Assembly: GCA_002482925.1 (NCBI GenBank)
Contig: DLGX01000018.1
Span: forward strand, 1 to 10,853
Direction: 5' to 3'
DNA length: 10,853 nt
DNA from: Candidatus Saccharibacteria bacterium UBA7683
Lineage (GTDB): Bacteria; Patescibacteriota; Saccharimonadia; Saccharimonadales; UBA7683
Shown: positions 1-6,228 of the stretch, piece by piece
Numbering within the stretch: the stretch's first letter is position 1
Layout: every line of letters starts with the position of its first letter
Program-made: the position numbers and the translations under genes
The notes under the pieces: generated by a model
The model's input: the letters and a program-made list of their open reading frames with translations, nothing else
Databases searched by the model: none
What the model was told of the DNA's origin: nothing

Positions 1-493
1 TGGCGGTTACTATGGCTTCACCAGAAGCGAGGTTGTTGTGTACTACAGCAACCTTGGGTACGTGCGAGGTATCATTGGCAGACCGTGGCAAAACTTCTAC
101 AAGGTAATCTTCGGATATCGGCACTAATCCTGTGGCTGCGAAAGTTAGCGCAACTAAGGGCTTGTGAACTTTGCCTGTTCCCACAAACGGTGCGCCTTCT
201 ACAGGCTCAACTGTACCCATAAAGTACTGGGTTAAGTTGGTAGCTATGCCACTTCCCTTAAGGTCATCTGCAAGGTATAGGCCTAGTAAAACGCCTCGTC
301 CTTCAGCAATGCGGTATGTAACCCTTGTTGAGCCACCAAATACTTGCTGTGGAGCAAGTTCTGTACCTGGCCGCGTAAAGCATAACGACCTAAAGCCGTC
401 ATCACGTTCATATGAACGAGCATCAAATACACCGGCCTCTGTCTCTATGGTTGGCCAATCTGAAACTGAGCTAATACGATCAACGATACTCAT
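1..493 (-). CDS. GNAT-like acetyltransferase, putative; 3' end outside window
   Basis: An open reading frame runs from ATG at 493 off the left edge, giving 164 complete codons without a stop (begins MSIVDRISSV). Around residues 68-91 the pattern RGVLLGLYLADDLKGSGIAT, followed by a helix-like NLTQYF, resembles the beta4-alpha3 acetyl-CoA pyrophosphate loop (Q/RxxGxG/A) of GNAT N-acetyltransferases. The later stretch LVALTFAATGLVPISEDYLV resembles the region around the 'YxKxGF' turn in that fold. A GNAT-like fold is therefore an inference; the substrate cannot be told. The gene lies 47 bp downstream of the ABC transporter on the same strand but has its own promoter in that gap. No Shine-Dalgarno fits between the predicted transcription start and the ATG. 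It could equally be an uncharacterised lineage-specific family. The reading frame is convincing; the function is weak. Confidence 0.72.
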   Translation of the reverse strand, partial: MSIVDRISSVSDWPTIETEAGVFDARSYERDDGFRSLCFTRPGTELAPQQVFGGSTRVTYRIAEGRGVLLGLYLADDLKGSGIATNLTQYFMGTVEPVEGAPFVGTGKVHKPLVALTFAATGLVPISEDYLVEVLPRSANDTSHVPKVAVVHNNLASGEAIVTA

Positions 494-502
494 TATGACT
501 AT

Positions 503-531
503 ATTATATCATACTTGCCAAATAAAATCAA
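503..531 (-). promoter_or_regulatory. Sigma70-type promoter for the GNAT-like gene, near-leaderless
   Basis: On the minus strand a perfect -10 box TATAAT (508 to 503) is preceded by a -35 box TTGATT (531 to 526) with an optimal 17-bp spacer. Transcription would start about 6-7 bases past the -10, near 496-497. That leaves a leader of only about 3-4 bases before the ATG at 493, so the transcript would be leaderless or nearly so. The promoter sits in the 47-bp gap after the ABC transporter gene. Confidence 0.65.
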
Positions 532-540
532 TATCTAAGG

Positions 541-2319
541 TTACTCAGCAATAAATCCGTCTTTTTGACGTTTCCAGAGGTCGGCGTAGATACCGCCTTG
601 GGCTATGAGTTCGTCGTGACTCCCCTGTTCAGCAATTCTGCCTTTTTCTATAACAATTATTTTATCGAGGTGCTTCAGGGTTGAAAGTCTGTGAGCTATT
701 ACTAGTGCAGTGCGGTTTTCCATAAGCTTATGAAGTGAACGTTGAATTGCTTGTTCGCTTACGCTATCAAGTGCGCTGGTAGCTTCATCTAACAGTAGTA
801 GTGGCGTATCTTTTAGAATTGCTCTGGCAATAGAAATACGCTGGCGTTGCCCGCCAGAAAGCTTTACGCCTCGTTCGCCTACTAGCGTGTCGAGTCCTTT
901 TGGTAGGGCTTCTACAAATTCTAAAGCTTCTGCCTTTTTTAAGGCTGCTCGAACCTGAGCCTGGGTAACTTTTGGATCCGCATAACTAATATTTTCGCCG
1001 ATGGTTCTGTTAAATAAATTGGTATCTTGCGGTACGAACGAACTTACTGCGCGAATAAATGACGGGTCTTTGCTGGCAATATCAATGCCGTTAAGCAGAA
1101 TTCTTCCTTCGGTTGGTTCGTATAAGCCAAGTAGTAAGTTAACTAGTGTGGATTTCCCTGCACCGCTGTGTCCTACTACCCCAACTTTTTGCCCGTTTGG
1201 TATTTCTAAGGTGAGGTTTTTAAGAACGTCTTTTTCTTTCTGGTCATCATAAGCAAAGCTTACGTTTTCCATAACTACTGAAGCAGTTTTAGGAAGCTGT
1301 GAAGCTGGTACAATCTCGCCGGTACGTTCGTCTTCTGATGTCAAACCATCAAGCGCGTTCTGAACAGTACCAAACTGGCGGTAATATGCGTCGAGTGCCC
1401 ACGCAAGTTGCCACAAGCTACCACTAGCATCACCATAATATGCAATAAACAGCACAACGCCGCCCAGAGGAACCGTTCCGTTAGCAAACAAAAGTAGTAC
1501 AAGTACTAAGGCAGCTGCGTTCACAAATGTTGCGCTCTGGCCTTTTACAGCGTTGGTTATAAGGTTCCATCGCCAAGAAATCCGCCACCAATGAATAATC
1601 TGACGCTGTTGCTTTAGAAGTGCTTTTTGTTCACGGTTTCGAGCATTAAATACCCGTACGCTCAGGTGATTGCTGAGTGAATCCACTACAAGACCTGCGG
1701 CTTTACTAGATTCATCGCTTTGAATTGCTATAAGCTCGCCAAACCTCTTCCCGCGACGTGTTGTGTAGTAAAAGAGCCCGGCCATCCATGCCGTAAACAA
1801 GAGAGCCAAGCTCCAGTGGACGGTCGACAAGAAGACAGCAGAAATTACCAGACTTACTGCCCGAGGCCACACGTTCCAAATAGTGGTGTCTATAAGTTCG
1901 TTCATGGTGTTGGTCGCTTGGTTGACCCAGTGACCTATTCGTCCGCTACTAGAGTTTGTGTAAAAGGAATGAGGCTTCTTTAGCGTGGCAGAAAACAGTG
2001 TTGTGCGAACCCGTTCAACCATCTGGGGCTTAAAGGTTCGTGTCCAAGCATCTCCTAGTCTCCATAAGACTTCGTCGGTTAATCGAAGCACTAGAAAAAC
2101 CCCTACTAGAATCCAGACGCCCTTGTCGAGAACTGGAGACCGATTAAGGCGAGTTACAATTAAGCTGATTATTAGTGGCGCGGCCGTATAGGCAAGGTTT
2201 CCTAAAAATGTTACGCCAAAAAAGATAGCCGACTTTCCTCTATAGGGTCGAATCATATACTTAACAAGCTGGCCGGTTGTTCGTGGAACAACGTTACCGT
2301 ATTTTATTTCGTGCGCCAT
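541..2319 (-). CDS. ABC transporter half-molecule, exporter type (TMD fused to ATPase)
   Basis: The 592-residue protein has an N-terminal membrane domain (about residues 15-320, with hydrophobic segments near 30-58, 66-80, 152-185 and 262-295) fused to a C-terminal nucleotide-binding domain (about 345-585). The ATPase has all key motifs: Walker A GHSGAGKST (383-391), Q-loop Q431, signature LSGGQ (487-491), Walker B LLLLDEATS (507-515) with catalytic E512, and switch H543. The order and length match ABCB/MsbA-like half transporters that act as dimers, exporting lipids, peptides or drugs across the cytoplasmic membrane. The substrate cannot be read from sequence, and no C39 peptidase domain is present. 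It begins 25 bp after jag and is probably the last gene of the rpmH operon. The ATG at 2319 gives a normal N-terminus but has no clear Shine-Dalgarno; a small hairpin lies directly upstream. Confidence 0.95.
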   Translation of the reverse strand: MAHEIKYGNVVPRTTGQLVKYMIRPYRGKSAIFFGVTFLGNLAYTAAPLIISLIVTRLNRSPVLDKGVWILVGVFLVLRLTDEVLWRLGDAWTRTFKPQMVERVRTTLFSATLKKPHSFYTNSSSGRIGHWVNQATNTMNELIDTTIWNVWPRAVSLVISAVFLSTVHWSLALLFTAWMAGLFYYTTRRGKRFGELIAIQSDESSKAAGLVVDSLSNHLSVRVFNARNREQKALLKQQRQIIHWWRISWRWNLITNAVKGQSATFVNAAALVLVLLLFANGTVPLGGVVLFIAYYGDASGSLWQLAWALDAYYRQFGTVQNALDGLTSEDERTGEIVPASQLPKTASVVMENVSFAYDDQKEKDVLKNLTLEIPNGQKVGVVGHSGAGKSTLVNLLLGLYEPTEGRILLNGIDIASKDPSFIRAVSSFVPQDTNLFNRTIGENISYADPKVTQAQVRAALKKAEALEFVEALPKGLDTLVGERGVKLSGGQRQRISIARAILKDTPLLLLDEATSALDSVSEQAIQRSLHKLMENRTALVIAHRLSTLKHLDKIIVIEKGRIAEQGSHDELIAQGGIYADLWKRQKDGFIAE

Positions 2320-2320
2320 G

Positions 2321-2338
2321 GTTACAAGTTAGTGTAAC
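2321..2338 (-). promoter_or_regulatory. Short inverted repeat next to the ABC transporter start codon
   Basis: A perfect 6-bp inverted repeat (GTTACA, 6-nt loop, TGTAAC) ends 2 bases before the ATG at 2319 in the jag-ABC gap. In the mRNA it would form a small hairpin where a ribosome-binding site is expected, and no AGGAGG-like sequence is present there. It has no U-tract, so it is not a terminator. A role in translation or as an operator is inference; the symmetry is visible but short. Confidence 0.35.
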
Positions 2339-2344
2339 AGATGA

Positions 2345-2818
2345 TTACTCACCGTCGCTAGTGAGTTCGAGTACTATATGCCGTTCGCGGGCTTCGCCTT
2401 CGGAATGACTGGTTACATCTGAATAGTCTTCTAAACCACGGTGAACTGTTCGGCGGTCTGCGGCGTTCATAGGGCGAAGAACCATTGGTTCTTTAGTTTC
2501 ACGAACCTTTTTTACCCAACCTTCAAGTTGTTCAAGAACTTTTTCTGCGCGGTGTAGCTTGTAGTCTGCTACGTCTATATTTACTCGATTTAGCGCGGCT
2601 TCTGAGCTTTTAAGCTTGGTGCTTACCAATGCCTGCAAGGCACGAAGTGTTTCGCCGTGTTGACCGATTAAAAAACCATTGAGGTGGGTAGAAGGAACAC
2701 TGAGTTCAATAACATCTTCATCACTGGTTGCTGAAACAACCGCATTAAGACCAAAAAATGAGAGGATGTCTTCTAGAAATTTTCGGGCATCTTCAATTGC
2801 TTGATCTTGGTCGCTCAT
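2345..2818 (-). CDS. jag: KH/R3H-domain RNA-binding protein Jag/KhpB, short form
   Basis: The 157-residue protein has a KH domain with the RNA-binding GxxG loop in IGQHGETL (residues 51-58) and a C-terminal R3H domain containing R122-xxx-H126 (PMNAADRRTVHRGLEDY onward). Jag/KhpB is a cytoplasmic RNA-binding protein, in Firmicutes tied to cell elongation and partnered by KhpA. It is classically encoded after yidC, as here. The N-terminal Jag_N domain of the longer B. subtilis form is absent: the protein starts almost directly with the helix preceding KH. The start ATG overlaps the yidC stop in an ATGA, and a GAGG (2830-2827) lies 8 bases upstream, so translational coupling to yidC is likely. 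Family assignment is firm; cellular role in this organism is inferred. Confidence 0.93.
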   Translation of the reverse strand: MSDQDQAIEDARKFLEDILSFFGLNAVVSATSDEDVIELSVPSTHLNGFLIGQHGETLRALQALVSTKLKSSEAALNRVNIDVADYKLHRAEKVLEQLEGWVKKVRETKEPMVLRPMNAADRRTVHRGLEDYSDVTSHSEGEARERHIVLELTSDGE

Positions 2819-3822
2819 CGTCGCTTCCTCTTCTTGTTCTTAGATTTAGAAGACTGCTTAGGGGTTGTTGCGGAGCCCGGGGTAATGATTCTGGTTTTTG
2901 TAACTACTTTGCCTTTGTTTACTTTTTCTGTTGTGGTTGGGCCAGTAGCAACAGGTGTAGATTCTTTTCTTTCAGGTGTTTTTTTAACAGAAACCACTTC
3001 GGCTTCCGCTTCCATTTCATCAGTATCTTTTTTAAAGATAAGTGATTGCTGGGCAATTCCAATTAAGCTGCTTGCAAGAAGGTATACAACCATTGCGCCC
3101 TGAGCGGCAACCGCAAATAGCATAGTAAGAATAGGCATAAGAAACAGCATTGAACTTCCCATGGCAGCACTCATATCTTCTTGAGCTGGCTGTTTACCAG
3201 TAGTAGCGGAGGTCCGTAGTAAATCGCGAAGCTTCTTCTTTTCTTTCGGCTGAGGAATCAGTTGTTTAGACTGGATGTATTGAAAAACTGTTGCACCAAT
3301 TGCCAGTACCATTACGGGCAAGTAGATACTGCCGTTTGAAATTGCTTTTTGGCTTAAATCTATAAAACCGAGTGATTCAAAATTAAAATTTGCTTTGTTT
3401 GCTATTACTGTTTGAATGTGCGGAATATCGCGAACAAATGAATACGTAAAAGAACTCATTCTATCGAGATGTTCTGTTAGGTCGCGCGCCGCCTGAAATA
3501 CCCCAATAAATATTGGCAGCTGTACCAGGGTAAGGCCGATAGTTCCAAATGGGCTAATGCCTTTTTCTTTATACAGCTCCATCATTAGACGGCCTTCTTG
3601 TTGTTTGTCTCCTCCAGCTGACTTTTTGATTTTAGTCAGTTCGGGTTGAAGATCTCGCATTATTTTACTTTGGTGAAGCTGTTTTTTAAGAAGCGGCCAC
3701 ATGGCGAGGCGAATTAGTACGGTGAACAGTACTAAACTAACACCAAGATCGTGACCTGGTAAAATTCCGTAAATTGCGACGAGTATATTGTAGATTGGTT
3801 GGACTATAATTGTTTGAAACAT
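2815..3822 (-). CDS. yidC: YidC/Oxa1/Alb3 membrane protein insertase
   Basis: The 335-residue protein inserts and folds membrane proteins, alone or with SecYEG. The conserved core is clear: the first core membrane helix carries the essential arginine of the hydrophilic groove (VLIRLAMWPL, R38), followed by the cytoplasmic hairpin rich in K/Q (QSKIMRDLQPEL) and further membrane segments near 94-111, 166-183 and 222-262. There is no large periplasmic domain and no lipobox cysteine. The last ~70 residues form a low-complexity tail ending in a strongly basic cluster (SKSKNKKRKRR); such tails bind ribosomes in Oxa1-type and some bacterial insertases, so the same role is inferred. The gene lies 48 bp after rnpA and overlaps jag by 4 bp. 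No strong Shine-Dalgarno precedes the ATG. The usual yidD between rnpA and yidC is missing. Confidence 0.96.
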   Translation of the reverse strand: MFQTIIVQPIYNILVAIYGILPGHDLGVSLVLFTVLIRLAMWPLLKKQLHQSKIMRDLQPELTKIKKSAGGDKQQEGRLMMELYKEKGISPFGTIGLTLVQLPIFIGVFQAARDLTEHLDRMSSFTYSFVRDIPHIQTVIANKANFNFESLGFIDLSQKAISNGSIYLPVMVLAIGATVFQYIQSKQLIPQPKEKKKLRDLLRTSATTGKQPAQEDMSAAMGSSMLFLMPILTMLFAVAAQGAMVVYLLASSLIGIAQQSLIFKKDTDEMEAEAEVVSVKKTPERKESTPVATGPTTTEKVNKGKVVTKTRIITPGSATTPKQSSKSKNKKRKRR

Positions 3823-3870
3823 ATATTCAATAGTACCACATCTGTTGATGCTCTACACGTAGCTTGGGGT

Positions 3871-4221
3871 TTATTTTTTCAAAACGTCGGCGCTAACAAG
3901 AAGATCATGCACTAAACTGGTGAGTTCTTCGGAAGGAATCGTGCCAATGCGTTCGTCAAAAACAGTTATCACGAGGTCGTACCCGGGTATAATTGCTGGC
4001 CACTCGTGGCGCACTGCTTCGTAAAGCCGTCGGCGCATTCGATTGCGCTCTGGGGCTTTTTTAGTAATCTTCTTTGAAACCACCACCGCTATGCGTGACT
4101 GTTCGCGCCGTGAATTAGCAATGTACTTCATGCTCAGGAAGCGTGCTCGCACAGTAGAGCCTTTAGAATAGACGAATTTGAGCGAACCATACCCATGAAA
4201 CCGAAATACTTTGGCAAGCAT
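3871..4221 (-). CDS. rnpA: Ribonuclease P protein component
   Basis: The 116-residue basic protein is the protein subunit of RNase P, which together with RNase P RNA removes 5' leaders from pre-tRNAs. The diagnostic RNR motif is present as ERNRMRRRLYEAVR (58-71), preceded by the central strand RIAVVVSKKITKKAPERN, and the N-terminal FRFHGYGSLKFVYSKGSTVR matches the usual opening helix region that helps bind the pre-tRNA leader. The length is normal for the family. It starts 23 bp after rpmH, the universal pairing in this operon. Only a weak purine-rich stretch (AAGAAAGTGG) precedes the ATG, so translation may depend partly on rpmH. Confidence 0.95.
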   Translation of the reverse strand: MLAKVFRFHGYGSLKFVYSKGSTVRARFLSMKYIANSRREQSRIAVVVSKKITKKAPERNRMRRRLYEAVRHEWPAIIPGYDLVITVFDERIGTIPSEELTSLVHDLLVSADVLKK

Positions 4222-4244
4222 GTGCCACTTTCTTACTTTAAATA

Positions 4245-4382
4245 TTAATAGCTAAGACGAGCTCGGCCTTTAAGGCGACGGTTCTTCAAAGTTTTTTGGC
4301 CGTTAGAGCTACGCATTCGAACACGGAAGCCGTGGTTTCTTTTGGCGTGTCGTTTCTTTGGTTGAAATGTTCTTTTTGGCAT
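4245..4382 (-). CDS. rpmH: 50S ribosomal protein bL34
   Basis: A 45-residue, very basic protein (begins [20 protein letters not shown], ends GRARLSY) with the hallmark N-terminus and the HGFRVRM...[14 protein letters not shown] core of bL34, a small component of the large ribosomal subunit. The length is typical (44-47 residues). A good Shine-Dalgarno, AAGGAG at 4398-4393, lies 10 bases upstream of the ATG. It is the first gene of the minus-strand operon reading away from the origin and is followed after 23 bp by rnpA, exactly the conserved bacterial arrangement. Confidence 0.96.
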   Translation of the reverse strand: MPKRTFQPKKRHAKRNHGFRVRMRSSNGQKTLKNRRLKGRARLSY

Positions 4383-4447
4383 AAAAATAGTTCTCCTTAA
4401 GTGCTTTGTTTATTTACAGCAGTTATTTGATGAAAATAATAGAAGTA

Positions 4448-4456
4448 ATTATAGCA
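4448..4456 (-). promoter_or_regulatory. Extended -10 promoter of the rpmH-rnpA-yidC-jag operon
   Basis: The minus strand reads TGCTATAAT: a perfect TATAAT (4453 to 4448) with the TG-n extension (4456-4454). The region about 17 bp upstream (near 4471-4476, GTGTGT) is a poor -35, as is common with extended -10 promoters. The predicted transcription start is near 4441, giving a leader of about 59 nt to rpmH. The -35 region overlaps a DnaA box at 4465-4473, so DnaA could affect this promoter (inference). Confidence 0.6.
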
Positions 4457-4464
4457 TATTTTAG

Positions 4465-4597
4465 TTTTCCACACACGCTTTTTATCTATCCACAGATCCT
4501 CATCTGTTAATTAGGTGTTGTGGAAAACTTTAAATCTGAGCGTTGGTTTATTTTATGAACGTTTATGGTTGTGGAAAACTCTCTTTTTTGTGTATAG
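4465..4597. promoter_or_regulatory. Upstream DnaA-box cluster between rpmH and dnaA (five boxes)
   Basis: Boxes matching or one base off the TTATCCACA / TTWTNCACA consensus: TTTTCCACA at 4465-4473 (plus), CTATCCACA at 4486-4494 (plus), TTTTCCACA at 4519-4527 (minus), TTTTCCACA at 4570-4578 (minus) and CTATACACA at 4589-4597 (minus). The whole 4383-4626 gap (244 bp) otherwise holds only the two divergent promoters. With the cluster after dnaA this forms a bipartite arrangement like B. subtilis. The cluster probably serves dnaA autoregulation and/or origin looping (inference); no unwinding element in the correct orientation is seen here. Confidence 0.75.
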
Positions 4598-4598
4598 T
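4569..4598 (+). promoter_or_regulatory. Probable dnaA promoter overlapped by two DnaA boxes
   Basis: A -10 box TATAGT (4593-4598) is preceded after 18 bp by a weak -35 TTGTGG (4569-4574). Transcription would begin near 4605, about 22 bases before the dnaA ATG. One DnaA box (4570-4578) covers the -35 and another (4589-4597) covers the -10. DnaA repression of its own gene by such overlap is known in other bacteria and is inferred here. Confidence 0.5.
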
Positions 4599-4626
4599 GG
4601 TGGTACGAACAAGAAGTGAGGGTTTA

Positions 4627-5967
4627 ATGGTAGAGAACGTTTGGAATTCGGTTTTAGCCGAAATTGAAGTGTCTGTTTCAAGGGCTAGCTTTGTTACGTG
4701 GTTTCGTAATACCGCGCTCCGTGAAGACAAAGCAGGTCACGTTATTGTTTCGGTGCCTAATATCTTCGCAAAACAACAACTTGAGGTTAAGTATAACGAC
4801 ACTATTAAAGAATTGCTTGCAAAAAACGGCTTAAAAACCTCGCTAATCACCTATTCTATTAACCCCACAAGCACAGAAAAAAAAGAATTTACTCAGCCTA
4901 CCCCTGCCGTGATTGCTCAACCAAAAGTCACTGCACCACGAAACGCTGGCACAAAACCATTACTAAACGGAAAATATTCGTTTGAAAACTTTATTGTTGG
5001 TTCTGGAAACGAACTCGCATATGCTGCTGGGCAAGCCATAGCCACCAACCCTGGCACCAAGTATAACCCGCTCTTTATATATGGCGGTGTTGGTCTTGGC
5101 AAGACTCACCTTATACAAGCAATTGGCAATGGAATAATTGCAAACCATCCAGAATCTAAAATTGTATATGTTTCAACAGAGACCTTTGTGAATGAATTCC
5201 TTGACAGCATTCGGTTCAAAAAACAGGGCTTTGCAGACAGATATAGAAATGCTGATGTGCTTATTATTGACGACATTCAGTTTATTGCAGGCAAAGAAAA
5301 AACCCAAGAAGAGTTCTTCCACACATTTAACGCCCTCCACCAGGCTAATAAACAGATAATTCTTACGAGTGATAAACCCCCTAAAGCAATTCCTACGCTA
5401 GAAGAACGTCTCAGAAGTCGTTTTGAATGGGGTATGGCTATAGATATCCAACCGCCTGACCTAGAAACACGGCAGGTTATTTTACAAACCAAAGCCGGGC
5501 AGCACGGTGTAACTTTAAAGGCAGAAGTGGTTGAATTCTTAGCTAAGAACATTCAAACCAATATTCGTGAACTTGAAGGCTCGCTTAACCAACTGCTTGC
5601 ATTCTGTGAGCTTCGCGGTTTTGAACCAGATCTCGCAACCGCTCAGGCGCTTTTAAAAGGCAAACAGCATCGCCCGCGCCACTTAACCGCTAAAGTTATT
5701 GTAGAAAAATGTGCGCAACACTTTGATATTTCTCTACACGACATACTAAGCCCAAAACGAGACAAAGAAATTGTAGTACCGCGCCAAGTGGCAATGTATC
5801 TACTTAGAAGCGAGCTTCATTTAAGCTTTCCTAAAATTGCTGTTGAGCTTGGCAGAAAAGACCATACCACCGCAATTCACTCTGTTGAAAAAATAGAAGG
5901 TTTGTTAGCAAATGACTTTGTAACCAGACAGCATTTGCAAGAAATTAGAGAGAAACTCCATGGGTAA
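4627..5967 (+). CDS. dnaA: Chromosomal replication initiator protein DnaA
   Basis: A 446-residue AAA+ initiator that binds DnaA boxes, melts the origin and loads helicase. Domain I is residues 1-80 (VWNSVLAEIE...FVTWFRNT), with a variable linker to about 112. The AAA+ domain has Walker A GGVGLGKTH (153-161), Walker B VLIIDDIQF (211-219), sensor 1 ILTSD (245-249), box VII RLRSRF (261-266) with the arginine finger, and sensor 2 around R314 (NIRELEGSLN). Domain IV has the DNA-binding signature GRKDHTTAIHSVE (409-421). The frame stays open upstream to 4543, but I chose the ATG at 4627: it gives the standard domain I start and follows GAGGG (4618-4622), whereas the 28 extra codons would span the promoter and DnaA boxes and resemble no DnaA N-terminus. 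Confidence 0.97.
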   Translation: MVENVWNSVLAEIEVSVSRASFVTWFRNTALREDKAGHVIVSVPNIFAKQQLEVKYNDTIKELLAKNGLKTSLITYSINPTSTEKKEFTQPTPAVIAQPKVTAPRNAGTKPLLNGKYSFENFIVGSGNELAYAAGQAIATNPGTKYNPLFIYGGVGLGKTHLIQAIGNGIIANHPESKIVYVSTETFVNEFLDSIRFKKQGFADRYRNADVLIIDDIQFIAGKEKTQEEFFHTFNALHQANKQIILTSDKPPKAIPTLEERLRSRFEWGMAIDIQPPDLETRQVILQTKAGQHGVTLKAEVVEFLAKNIQTNIRELEGSLNQLLAFCELRGFEPDLATAQALLKGKQHRPRHLTAKVIVEKCAQHFDISLHDILSPKRDKEIVVPRQVAMYLLRSELHLSFPKIAVELGRKDHTTAIHSVEKIEGLLANDFVTRQHLQEIREKLHG

Positions 5968-5971
5968 AAAA

Positions 5972-6200
5972 TGTGTACAAGCTGTGCAAACAGTGCGAAG
6001 AAAAGTGTGTACAACCGTGAGTTATACCCGCGGGTTTTTAGCAAGGCTGGTCGCGGTGTGTACAAATAGTGTTCATCCACTGCTCTCTCCCGTAGCTATC
6101 CACAGTACGTATTCAACCTATTCAAACTTAAATATCATAGGCTTATACACAGTATCCACAGAGCCTACTATTACTACTATTTGTTTAAAAAATAATAAGA
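5972..6200. other. Probable chromosomal origin oriC (DnaA boxes, DnaA-trios, AT-rich unwinding region)
   Basis: The 261-bp dnaA-dnaN gap carries three minus-oriented boxes of sequence TTGTACACA (5972-5980, 6006-6014, 6057-6065), a weak GTTTGCACA (5983-5991, minus) and plus-oriented boxes TCATCCACT (6073-6081, weak), CTATCCACA (6096-6104), TTATACACA (6143-6151) and GTATCCACA (6152-6160). The last two abut end to end. They are followed by GAGC (6161-6164), then CTA-CTA-TTA-CTA-CTA (6165-6179) and an AT-rich run (6180-6200). This matches the known order of the B. subtilis basal unwinding system: double-stranded boxes, short GC step, DnaA-trios, AT-rich DNA. Minus-oriented boxes lie at the left and plus-oriented ones at the right. 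The position between dnaA and dnaN is the commonest oriC site. Activity has not been shown. Confidence 0.85.
6165..6179. promoter_or_regulatory. DnaA-trio element (five triplets) within oriC
   Basis: The plus strand reads CTA CTA TTA CTA CTA, so the complementary strand reads 3'-GAT GAT AAT GAT GAT-5'. This is the repeated 3'-[G/A]AT-5' trinucleotide that DnaA filaments engage on single-stranded DNA. It begins 4 bp after the final DnaA box (6152-6160), on the correct side and in the correct orientation, and leads into AT-rich sequence. Confidence 0.75.
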
Positions 6201-6216
6201 CAGTAAAGACAGATAA

Positions 6217-6222
6217 AAGGAG
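6217..6222 (+). promoter_or_regulatory. Ribosome-binding site of dnaN
   Basis: AAGGAG lies 6 bases before the ATG at 6229 and fixes the dnaN start. The leader just upstream also contains a 7-bp direct repeat AAGACAG (6197-6203 and 6206-6212, 9-bp period) of unknown meaning. No convincing separate dnaN promoter was identified in the origin region, so read-through from dnaA is possible. Confidence 0.8.
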
Positions 6223-6228
6223 TATTGT

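Noticed and set aside
171..554. Plus-strand open frame of 127 codons opposite the GNAT-like gene
   Set aside because: It lies antisense to a gene with its own promoter and crosses into the end of the ABC gene; its composition (many Pro/Ser/Thr) is that of an antisense shadow.
3830..3835. TACTAT as a -10 box for a separate yidC promoter in the 48-bp rnpA-yidC gap
   Set aside because: The matching -35 region (GTGTAG) is poor and the gap is short; operon transcription from the rpmH promoter explains expression.
4427..4447. Trio-like triplets (TTA CTT CTA TTA) on the minus strand beside the rpmH promoter
   Set aside because: No DnaA box in the required orientation lies next to them (the nearest, 4465-4473, points the other way), there is no GC step, and the match is explained by the AT-rich promoter leader.
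4543..4626. Longer dnaA N-terminus starting at 4543
   Set aside because: The extra 28 codons cover two DnaA boxes and the likely promoter and do not resemble DnaA domain I; the ATG at 4627 has a purine-rich ribosome site and the standard protein start.
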